A stretch of 16,174 bases of DNA, from the NCBI GenBank assembly GCA_021827225.1, contig JAKAXG010000022.1:1-16174 (forward strand), read 5' to 3'. The DNA comes from Actinomycetes bacterium. Lineage in GTDB: Bacteria > Actinomycetota > Acidimicrobiia > Acidimicrobiales > Palsa-688. Under the pieces are notes generated by a model. It was given only the letters and a program-made list of their open reading frames with translations. It was not told where the DNA came from and searched no databases. Of the stretch, positions 7,436 to 15,170 are shown one piece after another (position 1 is the stretch's first letter; the number at the start of each line of letters is the position of its first letter). The translations under genes and the position numbers were made by a program.

Positions 7436-7503
7436 TGAGCGACTTCATGCCGCGAGGCCATGTGACAGATCCGGTCAGCGTCGCTTGGACGGTGACCGGA
7501 TGA
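7435..7503 (+). CDS. 22-codon short ORF between nuoC and nuoD, possible coupling leader
   Basis: A complete ORF of 22 codons fills exactly the gap between nuoC and nuoD. Its ATG shares one base with the nuoC stop (TGATGA), and its own TGA overlaps the nuoD start as ATGA. It reads MSDFMPRG at the start and ends AWTVTG. AAAGAGG lies 7 nt upstream. Codon use is unlike the neighbours: CGA, CAT, ACA, GAT, GCT and GGA give six A/T third positions in 22 codons. A stem-loop covers its second half. It shares MSxFxxRxxxTxPV with the next short ORF at 8933. The likeliest role is a leader whose translation opens the nuoD start; it may instead be a remnant of an older gene start. No family is recognised. 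Confidence 0.4.
   Translation: MSDFMPRGHVTDPVSVAWTVTG
7469..7501 (+). promoter_or_regulatory. Stem-loop sequestering the nuoD start codon
   Basis: ATCCGGTCA (7469-7477) and TGACCGGAT (7493-7501) pair perfectly over 9 bp. After one G-G mismatch, CGTC (7479-7482) and GACG (7488-7491) add 4 bp around the 5-nt loop GCTTG. The 3' arm contains the first two bases of the nuoD ATG (7500) and the region where a ribosome binding site should be. A ribosome finishing the short ORF would melt it and stop beside the nuoD ATG. The pairing is seen directly; the regulatory role is inferred. Confidence 0.6.
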
Positions 7504-8936
7504 GCGACGACACCAACCCCGCCGACGACGTCCAGCCGGGCGCCGCGACCGGCCGCAAGGTCAGCCTGGTGAACCGCCTTCTCGGCCGGGCCACCCCCGG
7601 CGGCGCCGAGATCAACGAGATGCTCTCGGTGAAGACCGACGAGCGGCGCCAGGAGATGCAGCCCCGCTCCCGGACGACCAACCAGGAGCTGGAGCTGGAG
7701 TCCGGCGCCGTGCTGCGCCTGCCCGAGGGGGTGCAGCTCGACACCGCGGACGTGGACATCGAGTACCCCGAGGACGAGAGCATGATCCTCAACCTCGGGC
7801 CGTCCCACCCGTCCACTCACGGGGTGCTACGGGTGATGGTGGAGATCGACGGCGAGCAGATCCTGCGGTCCAAGCCGGTGATCGGCTACCTCCACACCGG
7901 GATGGAGAAGACCGGCGAGGAGCTGATGTACCACCAGGGGTGCACCAACGTCACCCGGATGGACTACCTGTCGCCGTTCTTCAACGAGCTGGGCTTCTGC
8001 CTCAGCGTCGAGCATCTCCTCGGCGTGCAGATCCCGCCCCGGGCGGTGTGGATCCGGATGCTCATGTGCGAGCTGAACCGGATCAGCTCCCACTTCCTGT
8101 GGCTGGCCACCAACGGCGCCGACATCGGCGCCATCAACATGCTGGTGTACGGCTGGCGGGAGCGGGAGATGATCCTCGCCTTCTTCGAGAAGGTGACCGG
8201 CCTGCGCATGAACCACAACTACTTCCGTCCCGGGGGTGTGGCCGCCGACCTCCCCGACGGCTGGCGCGACGACGTGCTGGCCCTGTGCGAGGCCATCCCC
8301 AAGCGGATGGACGAGTACGACCGGCTGCTCACCGGCCAGCCCATCCTCCAGAACCGGCTGCAGGGGGTCGGACCGCTCGACGCCGACACCGCCATCAGCC
8401 TGGGGATCACCGGGCCGCTGCTGCGCTCCACCGGGGTGGCCTGGGACCTGCGGCGCGACTCGCCGTACCTGGCCTACGACGAGGTGGACTTCGACGTCAT
8501 CGTCGGCACCAACGGCGACTGCTGGGACCGCTACGCCATCCGCTTCAACGAGATCCGCGAGTCGGTCCGCATCATCCACCAGATCGTCGACATGATGCCG
8601 CCGGGCGACTACCGGGTGCAGGACAAGAAGGTCACCCCTCCGCCGCGCAGCCGCATCGACGAGTCCATGGAGGCGCTGATCCACCACTTCAAGCTCTACA
8701 CCGAGGGGTTCCGCGTCCCGCCCGGCGAGGCCTACGTGCCGGTCGAGAGCCCCCGCGGGGAGAGCGGCTGCTACATCGTCTCCGACGGCACGGCCAAGCC
8801 CTACCGCATGCACATGCGGGCGGCCAGCTTCGCCAACCTGCAGTCGATGGCCCACATGGCCCGCGGCGCCCTCATCGCCGACGCCATCGCCATCGTGTCC
8901 ACCATCGACCCCGTCCTCGGGGACGTGGACAGATGA
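7500..8936 (+). CDS. nuoD: NADH-quinone oxidoreductase subunit D
   Basis: NuoD (49-kDa subunit) forms, with NuoB, the quinone-reducing site of complex I at the membrane surface. In this 478-residue protein the conserved domain starts with MILNLGPSHPSTHGVLR at residue 95. It keeps the quinone-site His in HPSTHG (103-108), LHTGMEKTGEEL, the Tyr-bearing MDYLSPFFNELG, and the canonical C-terminus DPVLGDVDR. The first 94 residues are a polar, acidic extension not normally part of the family. The ATG at 7500 overlaps the stop of the preceding short ORF (ATGA) and lies in a stem-loop with no good ribosome site. An in-frame TTG at 7485 is a weaker alternative start. Its stop overlaps the ATG of a second short ORF. 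Confidence 0.96.
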   Translation: MSDDTNPADDVQPGAATGRKVSLVNRLLGRATPGGAEINEMLSVKTDERRQEMQPRSRTTNQELELESGAVLRLPEGVQLDTADVDIEYPEDESMILNLGPSHPSTHGVLRVMVEIDGEQILRSKPVIGYLHTGMEKTGEELMYHQGCTNVTRMDYLSPFFNELGFCLSVEHLLGVQIPPRAVWIRMLMCELNRISSHFLWLATNGADIGAINMLVYGWREREMILAFFEKVTGLRMNHNYFRPGGVAADLPDGWRDDVLALCEAIPKRMDEYDRLLTGQPILQNRLQGVGPLDADTAISLGITGPLLRSTGVAWDLRRDSPYLAYDEVDFDVIVGTNGDCWDRYAIRFNEIRESVRIIHQIVDMMPPGDYRVQDKKVTPPPRSRIDESMEALIHHFKLYTEGFRVPPGEAYVPVESPRGESGCYIVSDGTAKPYRMHMRAASFANLQSMAHMARGALIADAIAIVSTIDPVLGDVDR

Positions 8937-9007
8937 GCCGCTTCTCGAACCGGGCCGTTTGGACCGCGCCGGTCGCTATGGGCAAGGATCGGGCGTGCCT
9001 CGGCTGA
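8933..9007 (+). CDS. 24-codon short ORF between nuoD and nuoE
   Basis: A complete 24-codon ORF starts at the ATG that overlaps the nuoD stop (ATGA) and ends with a TGA 13 nt inside nuoE. It reads MSRFSNRAVWTAPV at the start. This aligns without gaps to the 22-codon ORF after nuoC at seven of 14 positions (M, S, F, R, T, P, V), and the shared Arg and Thr use different codons in the two ORFs. The ribosome site is weak (GGGGA at 8919-8923). No protein family is recognised. It may couple nuoE translation to nuoD, or be a chance ORF in GC-rich sequence. Confidence 0.3.
   Translation: MSRFSNRAVWTAPVAMGKDRACLG
8984..8988 (+). promoter_or_regulatory. Ribosome binding site of nuoE
   Basis: AAGGA ends 6 nt before GTG 8995. 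It favours that start over the in-frame TTG at 8959. Confidence 0.55.
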
Positions 9008-9747
9008 ACCCGGACAACCTCCAGCGGGCGCGCGACCTCATCGCCGTCTACCCCGAGCCCCGCTCGGCGCTCATCCCCATCCTCCACGTCCTGCAGGAGC
9101 AGGACGGCTACCTGACCGAGGAAGGGATGAACCACGTGGGCGAGCTGATGGGCCTCACCGCCGCCGAGGTGCGGGGCACCGCCTCGTTCTACGACATGTT
9201 CCACTTCGAACCGGTCGGCAAGTACCTGGTGGCCGTCTGCACCAACATCGCCTGCATGTTGCAGGGCGCCTACCGCCTGCTCGAGCACGCCGAGGAGCGC
9301 CTCGGGGTCGCCCCCGGGGGCACCACCACCGACGGGCTGTTCACCCTGGAGGACGCCGAGTGCCTGGCGCTCTGCGGCAACGCCCCGTGCGTGACCGTCA
9401 ACTGGCGCTTCTTCGGCGACGTCGACCTCGAGGCTTTCGACTCGCTCATCGACGATCTCCGCGCCGGCCGGCTCGACGAGGAGGTCCCTCCCCACGGGAC
9501 GCTCAGCCGGGTCCGCCGCAGCGTCGGCCTCCAGGCCACGCCCATCCACCTGTCCCAGCAGGCGGCAACCGCCGGTGACGGCGCCACCGACCGGGTGAAC
9601 ACCGCCGCCGCCCGGGCCGGCCAGACGGCCCCCCAGGCCGGCACCGCCGCCCCGGCCCCCGGCCCCGGCACCAGCCTGGACCTGTCCACCAGACGCAGCA
9701 CCGCCGCCACCAACGTCGTAGACGCCGCCCACCTGGAGGGCAAGTAG
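8995..9747 (+). CDS. nuoE: NADH-quinone oxidoreductase subunit E, with C-terminal extension
   Basis: NuoE (24-kDa subunit) carries the [2Fe-2S] cluster N1a beside NuoF in the NADH-oxidising tip. The 250-residue protein has the thioredoxin-like Fe-S domain within residues 1 to about 160. The ligands are Cys82 and Cys87 (VCTNIAC) and Cys123 and Cys127 (ECLALCGNAP). Residues about 165-250 form an Ala/Thr/Pro-rich tail that is not part of the usual 160-200 residue family length. The GTG at 8995 is chosen for its AAGGA ribosome site; the in-frame TTG at 8959 would add 12 unconserved residues. Translation may be coupled to the 24-codon ORF that overlaps its start. Confidence 0.94.
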   Translation: MPRLNPDNLQRARDLIAVYPEPRSALIPILHVLQEQDGYLTEEGMNHVGELMGLTAAEVRGTASFYDMFHFEPVGKYLVAVCTNIACMLQGAYRLLEHAEERLGVAPGGTTTDGLFTLEDAECLALCGNAPCVTVNWRFFGDVDLEAFDSLIDDLRAGRLDEEVPPHGTLSRVRRSVGLQATPIHLSQQAATAGDGATDRVNTAAARAGQTAPQAGTAAPAPGPGTSLDLSTRRSTAATNVVDAAHLEGK

Positions 9748-9749
9748 CC

Positions 9750-11087
9750 GTGCCCCTCACCGACGCCCCCAAGATCGTCACCCGCCGGCTCCACCAGCCG
9801 CGCTCGTGGACCCTCGAGTCCTACCTCGGCGACGGCGGCTACCAGGGCCTGCGCAAGGCCCTGACCATGACCCCCCAGGCCATCCACGACTCCGTGAACA
9901 CCGCCAACATCCTGGGCCGGGGCGGCGCCGGCTTCGAGGCCGGCCGCAAGTGGGGCATGCTGCGCAAGGCGTCGCCGGTGTATCTCACCATCAACGGTGA
10001 CGAGAGCGAGCCGGCCACCTTCAAGGACCACGCCCTCATCGAGGGTGACCCCCACCAGCTGATCGAGGGTGCCGTCATCTGCGCCTACGTGATCGGCGCC
10101 TCACAGGTGTTCCTCTACGTGCGCGGCGAGTTCCCCCTCGCCATCGAGCGCCTGCAGGCGGCCCTCAACGAGGCCTACGCCTACGGGGCGGTGGGGGAGC
10201 GCATCTTCGGCAGCGACTTCTCCGTCGACGTGGTCGTGCACCCCGGTGCCGGCGCCTACATCTGCGGCGAGGAGACCGCCCTGCTCGAGAGCCTGGAGGG
10301 CAAGAGGGGCTATCCGCGCATCAAGCCGCCCTTTTTCCCGGCGGTCATGGGCCTATACGGCGCGCCCACGATCGTCAACAACGTCGAGACCGTCTCCAAC
10401 CTGCCCTGGGTCATGCTGAACGGCGGGGACGACTTCGCCGCCCTCGGCGAGGGCCGCTCCAAGGGCACCAAGCTGCTGGCCCTGGCCGGCCACGTGAAGC
10501 GCCCCGGCAACTACGAGTTGGAATGGGCCAAGGTCACCTTCCGGGACCTGATCTTCGACCCCCGCCTCGGTGGTGGCATCAGGGATGACAACGAGCTGAA
10601 GGCCATCATCCCCGGCGGGGTGTCGTCACCGTGGATCGGCCCCGAGCACCTGGACGTGTCGCTCTCCAACGAGGCCATCGCCGGCATCGGCTCCATGGCC
10701 GGCTCCGGTTCGGTGATCCCGATGGACCACACCGCCTGCATGGTCCGGGCGGCGTGGCGCATCGTCAGGTTCTTCCACCGGGAGTCCTGCGGGCAGTGCA
10801 CCCCCTGCCGGGAGGGCGGCGGCTGGCTGGAGAAGGTCCTCGAGCGCATAGAGGCGGGACAGGGCCGGGAGGCCGACCTGGACCTGCTCATGGACATCTG
10901 CGACAACATCTCCCCGGGCGTGACCTGGCCCCCGGCGCAGACGACCATCTGCGTGCTGGGGCCGTCCATGCCCCCCTCCGTGGCCGCCGGCCTGCGCATG
11001 TTCAAAGACGAGTACCTCGCCCACATCCGCGACGGCCGCTGCCCCTTCCCCCCCGATCGTCTGCCCCGGAGGCTGACCCGTGTCTGA
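9750..11087 (+). CDS. nuoF: NADH-quinone oxidoreductase subunit F
   Basis: NuoF (51-kDa subunit) binds NADH, FMN and cluster N3 and is the electron entry point of complex I. The 445-residue protein has normal length. The FMN glycine-rich loop is GRGGAGFEAGRKWG (56-69). NADH-site motifs are INGDESEPATFKDH (81-94) and GAGAYICGEETALLESLEG (166-184). The [4Fe-4S] ligands are Cys347, Cys350 and Cys353 in ESCGQCTPCREG, with Cys401 in TTICVLGPS. The FMN loop reads FEAGRKW where the family normally has FPTGxKW; the Arg and Lys that contact FMN are kept. The GTG at 9750 follows GGAGG by 10 nt, two bases after the nuoE stop. Its 3' end overlaps nuoG by 8 nt. Confidence 0.97.
   Translation: MPLTDAPKIVTRRLHQPRSWTLESYLGDGGYQGLRKALTMTPQAIHDSVNTANILGRGGAGFEAGRKWGMLRKASPVYLTINGDESEPATFKDHALIEGDPHQLIEGAVICAYVIGASQVFLYVRGEFPLAIERLQAALNEAYAYGAVGERIFGSDFSVDVVVHPGAGAYICGEETALLESLEGKRGYPRIKPPFFPAVMGLYGAPTIVNNVETVSNLPWVMLNGGDDFAALGEGRSKGTKLLALAGHVKRPGNYELEWAKVTFRDLIFDPRLGGGIRDDNELKAIIPGGVSSPWIGPEHLDVSLSNEAIAGIGSMAGSGSVIPMDHTACMVRAAWRIVRFFHRESCGQCTPCREGGGWLEKVLERIEAGQGREADLDLLMDICDNISPGVTWPPAQTTICVLGPSMPPSVAAGLRMFKDEYLAHIRDGRCPFPPDRLPRRLTRV
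11068..11072 (+). promoter_or_regulatory. Ribosome binding site of nuoG
   Basis: GGAGG inside the nuoF 3' end stands 7 nt before GTG 11080 and fixes the nuoG start. Confidence 0.75.
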
Positions 11088-13929
11088 AGCAAGCTCCGCT
11101 ACGGGGGCGGCGCCGGCCAACGAGGTGCCGGTGCGCCTGACCAAGCGGCCGCTCGTAACCGAGAGCGCAGTAGGTACCCCGCCCCCCAACCCCAGCGGCG
11201 AGGGGACCGTCACCATCACCATCGACGGCCGCCAGGTGCAGGTCAAGGCCGGCCAGTGGATCATCGACGCGGCCGACGAGGTCGGCGTCTACATCCCCCG
11301 GTTCTGCTACCACCCCCGCATGAAGCCGGTGGGCATGTGCCGCATGTGCCTGGTCGAGGTGGAGGGCCCCCGGGGCGCCACGCTGATGCCGGCGTGCTAC
11401 AACCCGGTCAGCGACGGGATGGAGATCCGCACCAAGAGCGAGAAAGCGGTCAAGGCCCAAGAAGGGGTCCTCGAGTTCCTGCTGGTCAACCACCCGCTGG
11501 ACTGCCCGGTCTGCGACAAGGGGGGCGAGTGCCCCCTCCAGGACCAGACGCTCACCTACGGCCCGGGCGAGAGCCGGTTCGTGGAGGAGAAGCGCCACTG
11601 GGAGAAGCCCATCGCCATCTCCGAGCTGGTGTACCTGGACCGGGAGCGCTGCATCCAGTGCGGCCGGTGCGTCCGCTTCGCCGACGAGGTGGCCGGCGAC
11701 CCGCTGATCGATTTCGCCGAGCGCGGTGACAAAACCGAGGTGGCCACGTTCCCGGGCCAGCCGTACTCCTCCTACTTCAGCGGCAACGTGGTGCAGATCT
11801 GCCCGGTCGGCGCCCTGTTGTCCAAGCCCTACCGGTTCAAGGCCCGGCCCTGGGACCTGGAGCAGGTGGAGAGCACCTGCACCAACTGCGCGGTGGGCTG
11901 CCGCACGGCGGTGCAGTCGAGCTCCAACCAGATCAGCCGCCTGATCGGCGTCGACTCTGACCCGGTCAACTGGGGCTGGCTCTGTGACAAGGGCCGCTTC
12001 GGTTACCCCGCCGCCACCGGGGCCAACCGCCTGTCGGTCCCCATGGTGCGCGAGGGCGACGAGCTGGTCGAGACCAGCTGGGGTCAGGCGCTGGCCCGGG
12101 CCGCCGCCGGCCTGGCCGCGGCCAAGAGGGCGGGCGGGGGCCGGTCCATCGGCATCATCGGGGGCGCCCGGCTGCCGAACGAGGACGCCTACGTGTGGTC
12201 CAAGGTGGCCCGCATGGTCCTCGGCACCGACAACGTCGACGCCCAGCTCGGCGACGGCGTACCGGCCGAGACCATCCTGGGCCTGCCCCGGGCCACCATC
12301 GACCAGGCCGCCGCCGCCCCGCTGGTGATCACGGTCGGCCCCGACATCAAGGACGAGCTGCCCGTCCTTTACCTCCGTCTCCGCCACGCGGTGCGGGAGC
12401 GGGGCATGCAGCTGGTGGAGCTGACCCCGGCCCCGACCGGCCTCACCCCCTACGCCGCCGAGACGGCGGTCTACCGGCCCGGCGAGGTCGCCTCCGTCGC
12501 CGCCGCCATCACCAGCACCAGCCCGGTGACCGGCGACGTCGCCGGCGTGGCCCGCGAGACGCTCGAGTCGATCCGTGCCCATGTCGAGAGAGCAGGAAAA
12601 ATGACCACCCCGGGCGCGCCCTCGGTGGTCGTGATCCTGGGCCGTCCCTCCCTGGCCGAGTCGGAGAGCCAGGTGGCGGCCGCCGCCCGGATACTGGCCG
12701 CTCTCCCGGATGCGGCTTTCCTCTCCGCGCTGCGCCGCGGCAACGTCAACGGGGCCCTGGACTTCGGTCTGGCCCCCGGGGTCCTGCCCGGGCGGGTCGG
12801 CCTGGAGGAGGGCCGGGAATGGTTCGAGTACCACTGGGGCGCTCCGCTGCCCGAGTCGCGCGGTGCCGGCACCACCACCATGCTGGCCGACGGGGCCCGG
12901 GGCCGCCTGGGCGCTCTGGTCCTGGTGGGAGCCGATCCCATCGCCGACCACCCCGACGCCGGTGCCGCCCTGCGCGGCGTGGTGGGCGCCCGCTTCGTGG
13001 TCGCCATCGACACCCACCTAACCGAGTCGGCCCGCCGGGCCGACGTGGTCCTGCCCGCCGCCGCGTGGGCCGAGCGGCGGGGGACGTTCACCAACATCGA
13101 GGGCCGCATCACCTGGCTGAGCCAGCTGGTCACCGAGCACGGGGTGGCCTGGCCGGACTGGATGATCGCCGCCGAGCTGTCCGCCCGCCTGGGGGTCAAC
13201 CTGGCGTTCACCCGCCTGGAGGACATCTGGGCGGAGATCGAGCGGGTGTCCCCGCTGCACCACGGCGTCCCGTACGAGGTGCTGAGCGGCCTTCGGGCCC
13301 GCGACGGTGTGGTCGTGCCCGCCGACCCGGCGGCGCTGGCCGCTCCGGCCCTGCCCCGCCCGCTGGACCCGATGGCCGACCCGGGCATCGCCTCCGCCGA
13401 GCTGCACAAGATCGCCCCGAGCGCCCTGCTGGTCGTCTCGGTCGACATGGAGGCCGAAGAGGGGAGCGAGGACCGCTCCGAGAAGGTCGCCTACCCGGCC
13501 CCGCCGGCGTCGGGCGCCACCGGGGAGGACGTGCCCGGCGTGCCCCCGTTCCTGGGTCTGCCGCCGGTGCCCGCCCCCAACGGGGACGGCGCCCTCGGTG
13601 AGGGCCTCCGGCTGGTGTCGCGGCGCACCATGTGGGACGGCGGCACCCAGGTCCAGGCGTCCAGCCACCTGGCCGGCCTGGCCCCCGAGCCCACCGTCCG
13701 GCTCCACCCCGGAGTGCTCGCCGAGCTGGGCGTCGCCCACGGGGAGAAGGTCCGGGTCCGCTCGACCCGCGGCTCGCTCATCGTGGCCGCCGCCGCCGAC
13801 CCGGCCGTCCCGTCGGGGACCGCGGTGATCCCCTGGAACCTGCCCGGCGGGCGGGCCGGCGACCTGATCGACGCCTCCAGCCGGGTGACCTACGTGACCG
13901 TCACCGACGCTTCGGGAGGTGCCGACTGA
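11080..13929 (+). CDS. nuoG: NADH-quinone oxidoreductase subunit G
   Basis: NuoG is the large Fe-S subunit of the peripheral arm, carrying electrons from NuoF toward NuoI. The 949-residue protein has a polar N-terminus of about 40 residues and then a ferredoxin-like domain. N1b ligands are Cys76, Cys87, Cys90 and Cys106. N5 ligands are His138, Cys142, Cys145 and Cys151. N4 ligands are Cys191, Cys194, Cys197 and Cys241. Cys267, Cys270, Cys274 and Cys302 match the off-path cluster N7, which many species lack. A molybdopterin-oxidoreductase-like domain follows (about 310-740), then an acidic Pro/Gly-rich linker and a C-terminal molydopterin-binding-like beta domain (about 860-949). The GTG at 11080 has GGAGG 7 nt upstream. 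Its stop overlaps nuoH as TGATGA. Confidence 0.97.
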   Translation: MSEASSATGAAPANEVPVRLTKRPLVTESAVGTPPPNPSGEGTVTITIDGRQVQVKAGQWIIDAADEVGVYIPRFCYHPRMKPVGMCRMCLVEVEGPRGATLMPACYNPVSDGMEIRTKSEKAVKAQEGVLEFLLVNHPLDCPVCDKGGECPLQDQTLTYGPGESRFVEEKRHWEKPIAISELVYLDRERCIQCGRCVRFADEVAGDPLIDFAERGDKTEVATFPGQPYSSYFSGNVVQICPVGALLSKPYRFKARPWDLEQVESTCTNCAVGCRTAVQSSSNQISRLIGVDSDPVNWGWLCDKGRFGYPAATGANRLSVPMVREGDELVETSWGQALARAAAGLAAAKRAGGGRSIGIIGGARLPNEDAYVWSKVARMVLGTDNVDAQLGDGVPAETILGLPRATIDQAAAAPLVITVGPDIKDELPVLYLRLRHAVRERGMQLVELTPAPTGLTPYAAETAVYRPGEVASVAAAITSTSPVTGDVAGVARETLESIRAHVERAGKMTTPGAPSVVVILGRPSLAESESQVAAAARILAALPDAAFLSALRRGNVNGALDFGLAPGVLPGRVGLEEGREWFEYHWGAPLPESRGAGTTTMLADGARGRLGALVLVGADPIADHPDAGAALRGVVGARFVVAIDTHLTESARRADVVLPAAAWAERRGTFTNIEGRITWLSQLVTEHGVAWPDWMIAAELSARLGVNLAFTRLEDIWAEIERVSPLHHGVPYEVLSGLRARDGVVVPADPAALAAPALPRPLDPMADPGIASAELHKIAPSALLVVSVDMEAEEGSEDRSEKVAYPAPPASGATGEDVPGVPPFLGLPPVPAPNGDGALGEGLRLVSRRTMWDGGTQVQASSHLAGLAPEPTVRLHPGVLAELGVAHGEKVRVRSTRGSLIVAAAADPAVPSGTAVIPWNLPGGRAGDLIDASSRVTYVTVTDASGGAD
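13915..13920 (+). promoter_or_regulatory. Ribosome binding site of nuoH
   Basis: GGAGGT, in the last nuoG codons, ends 8 nt before the ATG at 13929. It fixes the nuoH start over the long open frame upstream. Confidence 0.7.
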
Positions 13930-15170
13930 TGAGCGCGTTGATCTACCCCCACGGCGATCCGCTCTTCGCCCACGGTCTGACCCTGGCCGTGTGGATCATC
14001 CTGCTGGTGAAGGTCGTGGTGGTCTTCGTCATCGTTCTCGTCTCGGTGCTCTTCATGGTCATGTACGAGCGCAAGGCGGTGGCCTGGCTGGGCGTGCGCT
14101 ACGGGCCCAACCGGGCCGGACCCAACGGGTGGCTGCAGTCCCTGGCCGACGGCACCAAGCTGCTGTTCAAGGAGGCCTTCACCCCCCGCACGGCGGACAA
14201 GTTCGTCTACAAGCTGGCGCCGTATCTGATGCTGCTGCCGGTGATGATCACCTTCGCCATCGTGCCCATCGGCGGGACCATCACCATCGCCCACCACACC
14301 ACCGAACTGCAGCTGGCCGACCCGCCGTGGGGCATCCTGTTCATGCTGATGATGTCCGGCCTGGCCGTCTACGGCGTGATCCTCGCCGGATGGTCCTCCG
14401 GCTCCAAGTACCCCCTCCTCGGGTCGGTGCGGGCCAGTGCCCAGATGGTCTCCTACGAGGCCGTGCTCGGCCTCACCACCGCCACCGTGGTGCTGGTCAC
14501 CGGTTCGCTGCACACCAGCGCCATCGTGGCCGCCCAGCACGGCGGCTTCCTCTACCGGTGGAACATCATCCACACGGCGGTCATACCGTTCATCCTGTTC
14601 TCGGTGGCCATCACCGCCGAGATGACCCGGGCCCCGTTCGACCTGGTGGAGGCCGAGGAGGAGCTGTCGGGCGGCTACAACCTCGAGTACTCGTCCATCG
14701 ACTTCGCCTGGTTCTACCTGGCCGAGTACGCCGCCCTGGTCACCAACTCGGCCCTGATCACCACCCTGTGGCTGGGCGGCCCCGACGGCCCGTCGATCGC
14801 CGGTAACTCCATCGGGCCGTTCTGGTTCACCCTCAAGGTCCTGATACTTCTCTACATCTTCGTGTGGATCCGGGCCACGCTGCCCCGCCTGCGCTACGAC
14901 CAGCTGATGGACCTCGGCTGGAAGCGGATGATCCCCGCCGCCCTGGCCATGCTGATGATCGTGGCCGGCTTCCAGGCGACCAACAACGTCTCGGGCAGCG
15001 GGATCGGCCACTGGCTGGCCCAGCGGGAATGGGGCCTGGCCGCCATCGGAGGCGCCCTGGTCCTCATCGCCCTCCTGGTGCGGGCCATCGACGTCGGCCG
15101 GGAGGCCACCGAGGTGGAGATCGCCCAGGAGGCCCGCATGGCCGCTGACGGCTCGGGAGGTCGACCATGA
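13929..15170 (+). CDS. nuoH: NADH-quinone oxidoreductase subunit H
   Basis: NuoH is the membrane subunit that links the quinone chamber with the proton-pumping arm. The 413-residue protein shows about eight to nine hydrophobic helices. Family signatures are intact: MYERKAVAWLGVRYGPNRAGP (split by helix ends), GWSSGSKYPLLGSVRASAQ (first signature) and ITAEMTRAPFDLVEAEEEL followed by GGYNLEYSS (the acidic quinone-site loop). RATLPRLRYDQLMDLGWK lies near the last helices. The ATG at 13929 shares a base with the nuoG stop and has GGAGGT upstream. The C-terminus is a cytoplasmic polar tail. Its stop overlaps the nuoI start as ATGA. Confidence 0.97.
   Translation: MSALIYPHGDPLFAHGLTLAVWIILLVKVVVVFVIVLVSVLFMVMYERKAVAWLGVRYGPNRAGPNGWLQSLADGTKLLFKEAFTPRTADKFVYKLAPYLMLLPVMITFAIVPIGGTITIAHHTTELQLADPPWGILFMLMMSGLAVYGVILAGWSSGSKYPLLGSVRASAQMVSYEAVLGLTTATVVLVTGSLHTSAIVAAQHGGFLYRWNIIHTAVIPFILFSVAITAEMTRAPFDLVEAEEELSGGYNLEYSSIDFAWFYLAEYAALVTNSALITTLWLGGPDGPSIAGNSIGPFWFTLKVLILLYIFVWIRATLPRLRYDQLMDLGWKRMIPAALAMLMIVAGFQATNNVSGSGIGHWLAQREWGLAAIGGALVLIALLVRAIDVGREATEVEIAQEARMAADGSGGRP
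15156..15160 (+). promoter_or_regulatory. Ribosome binding site of nuoI
   Basis: GGAGG in the nuoH 3' end stands 6 nt before the ATG at 15167. Confidence 0.75.

Noticed and set aside
7485..7499. TTG at 7485 as the nuoD start
   Set aside because: The ATG at 7500 in an ATGA overlap is better supported. TTG would add five unconserved residues inside the stem-loop.
8962..8974. Small hairpin GACCG/CGGTC inside the second short ORF
   Set aside because: It is only 5 bp with a 3-nt loop and is far from the nuoE start. Such stems are common by chance at this GC content.
11002..13017. 671-residue minus-strand open frame
   Set aside because: It is antisense to nuoG, with Gly/Ala/His/Val-rich composition typical of shadow frames.
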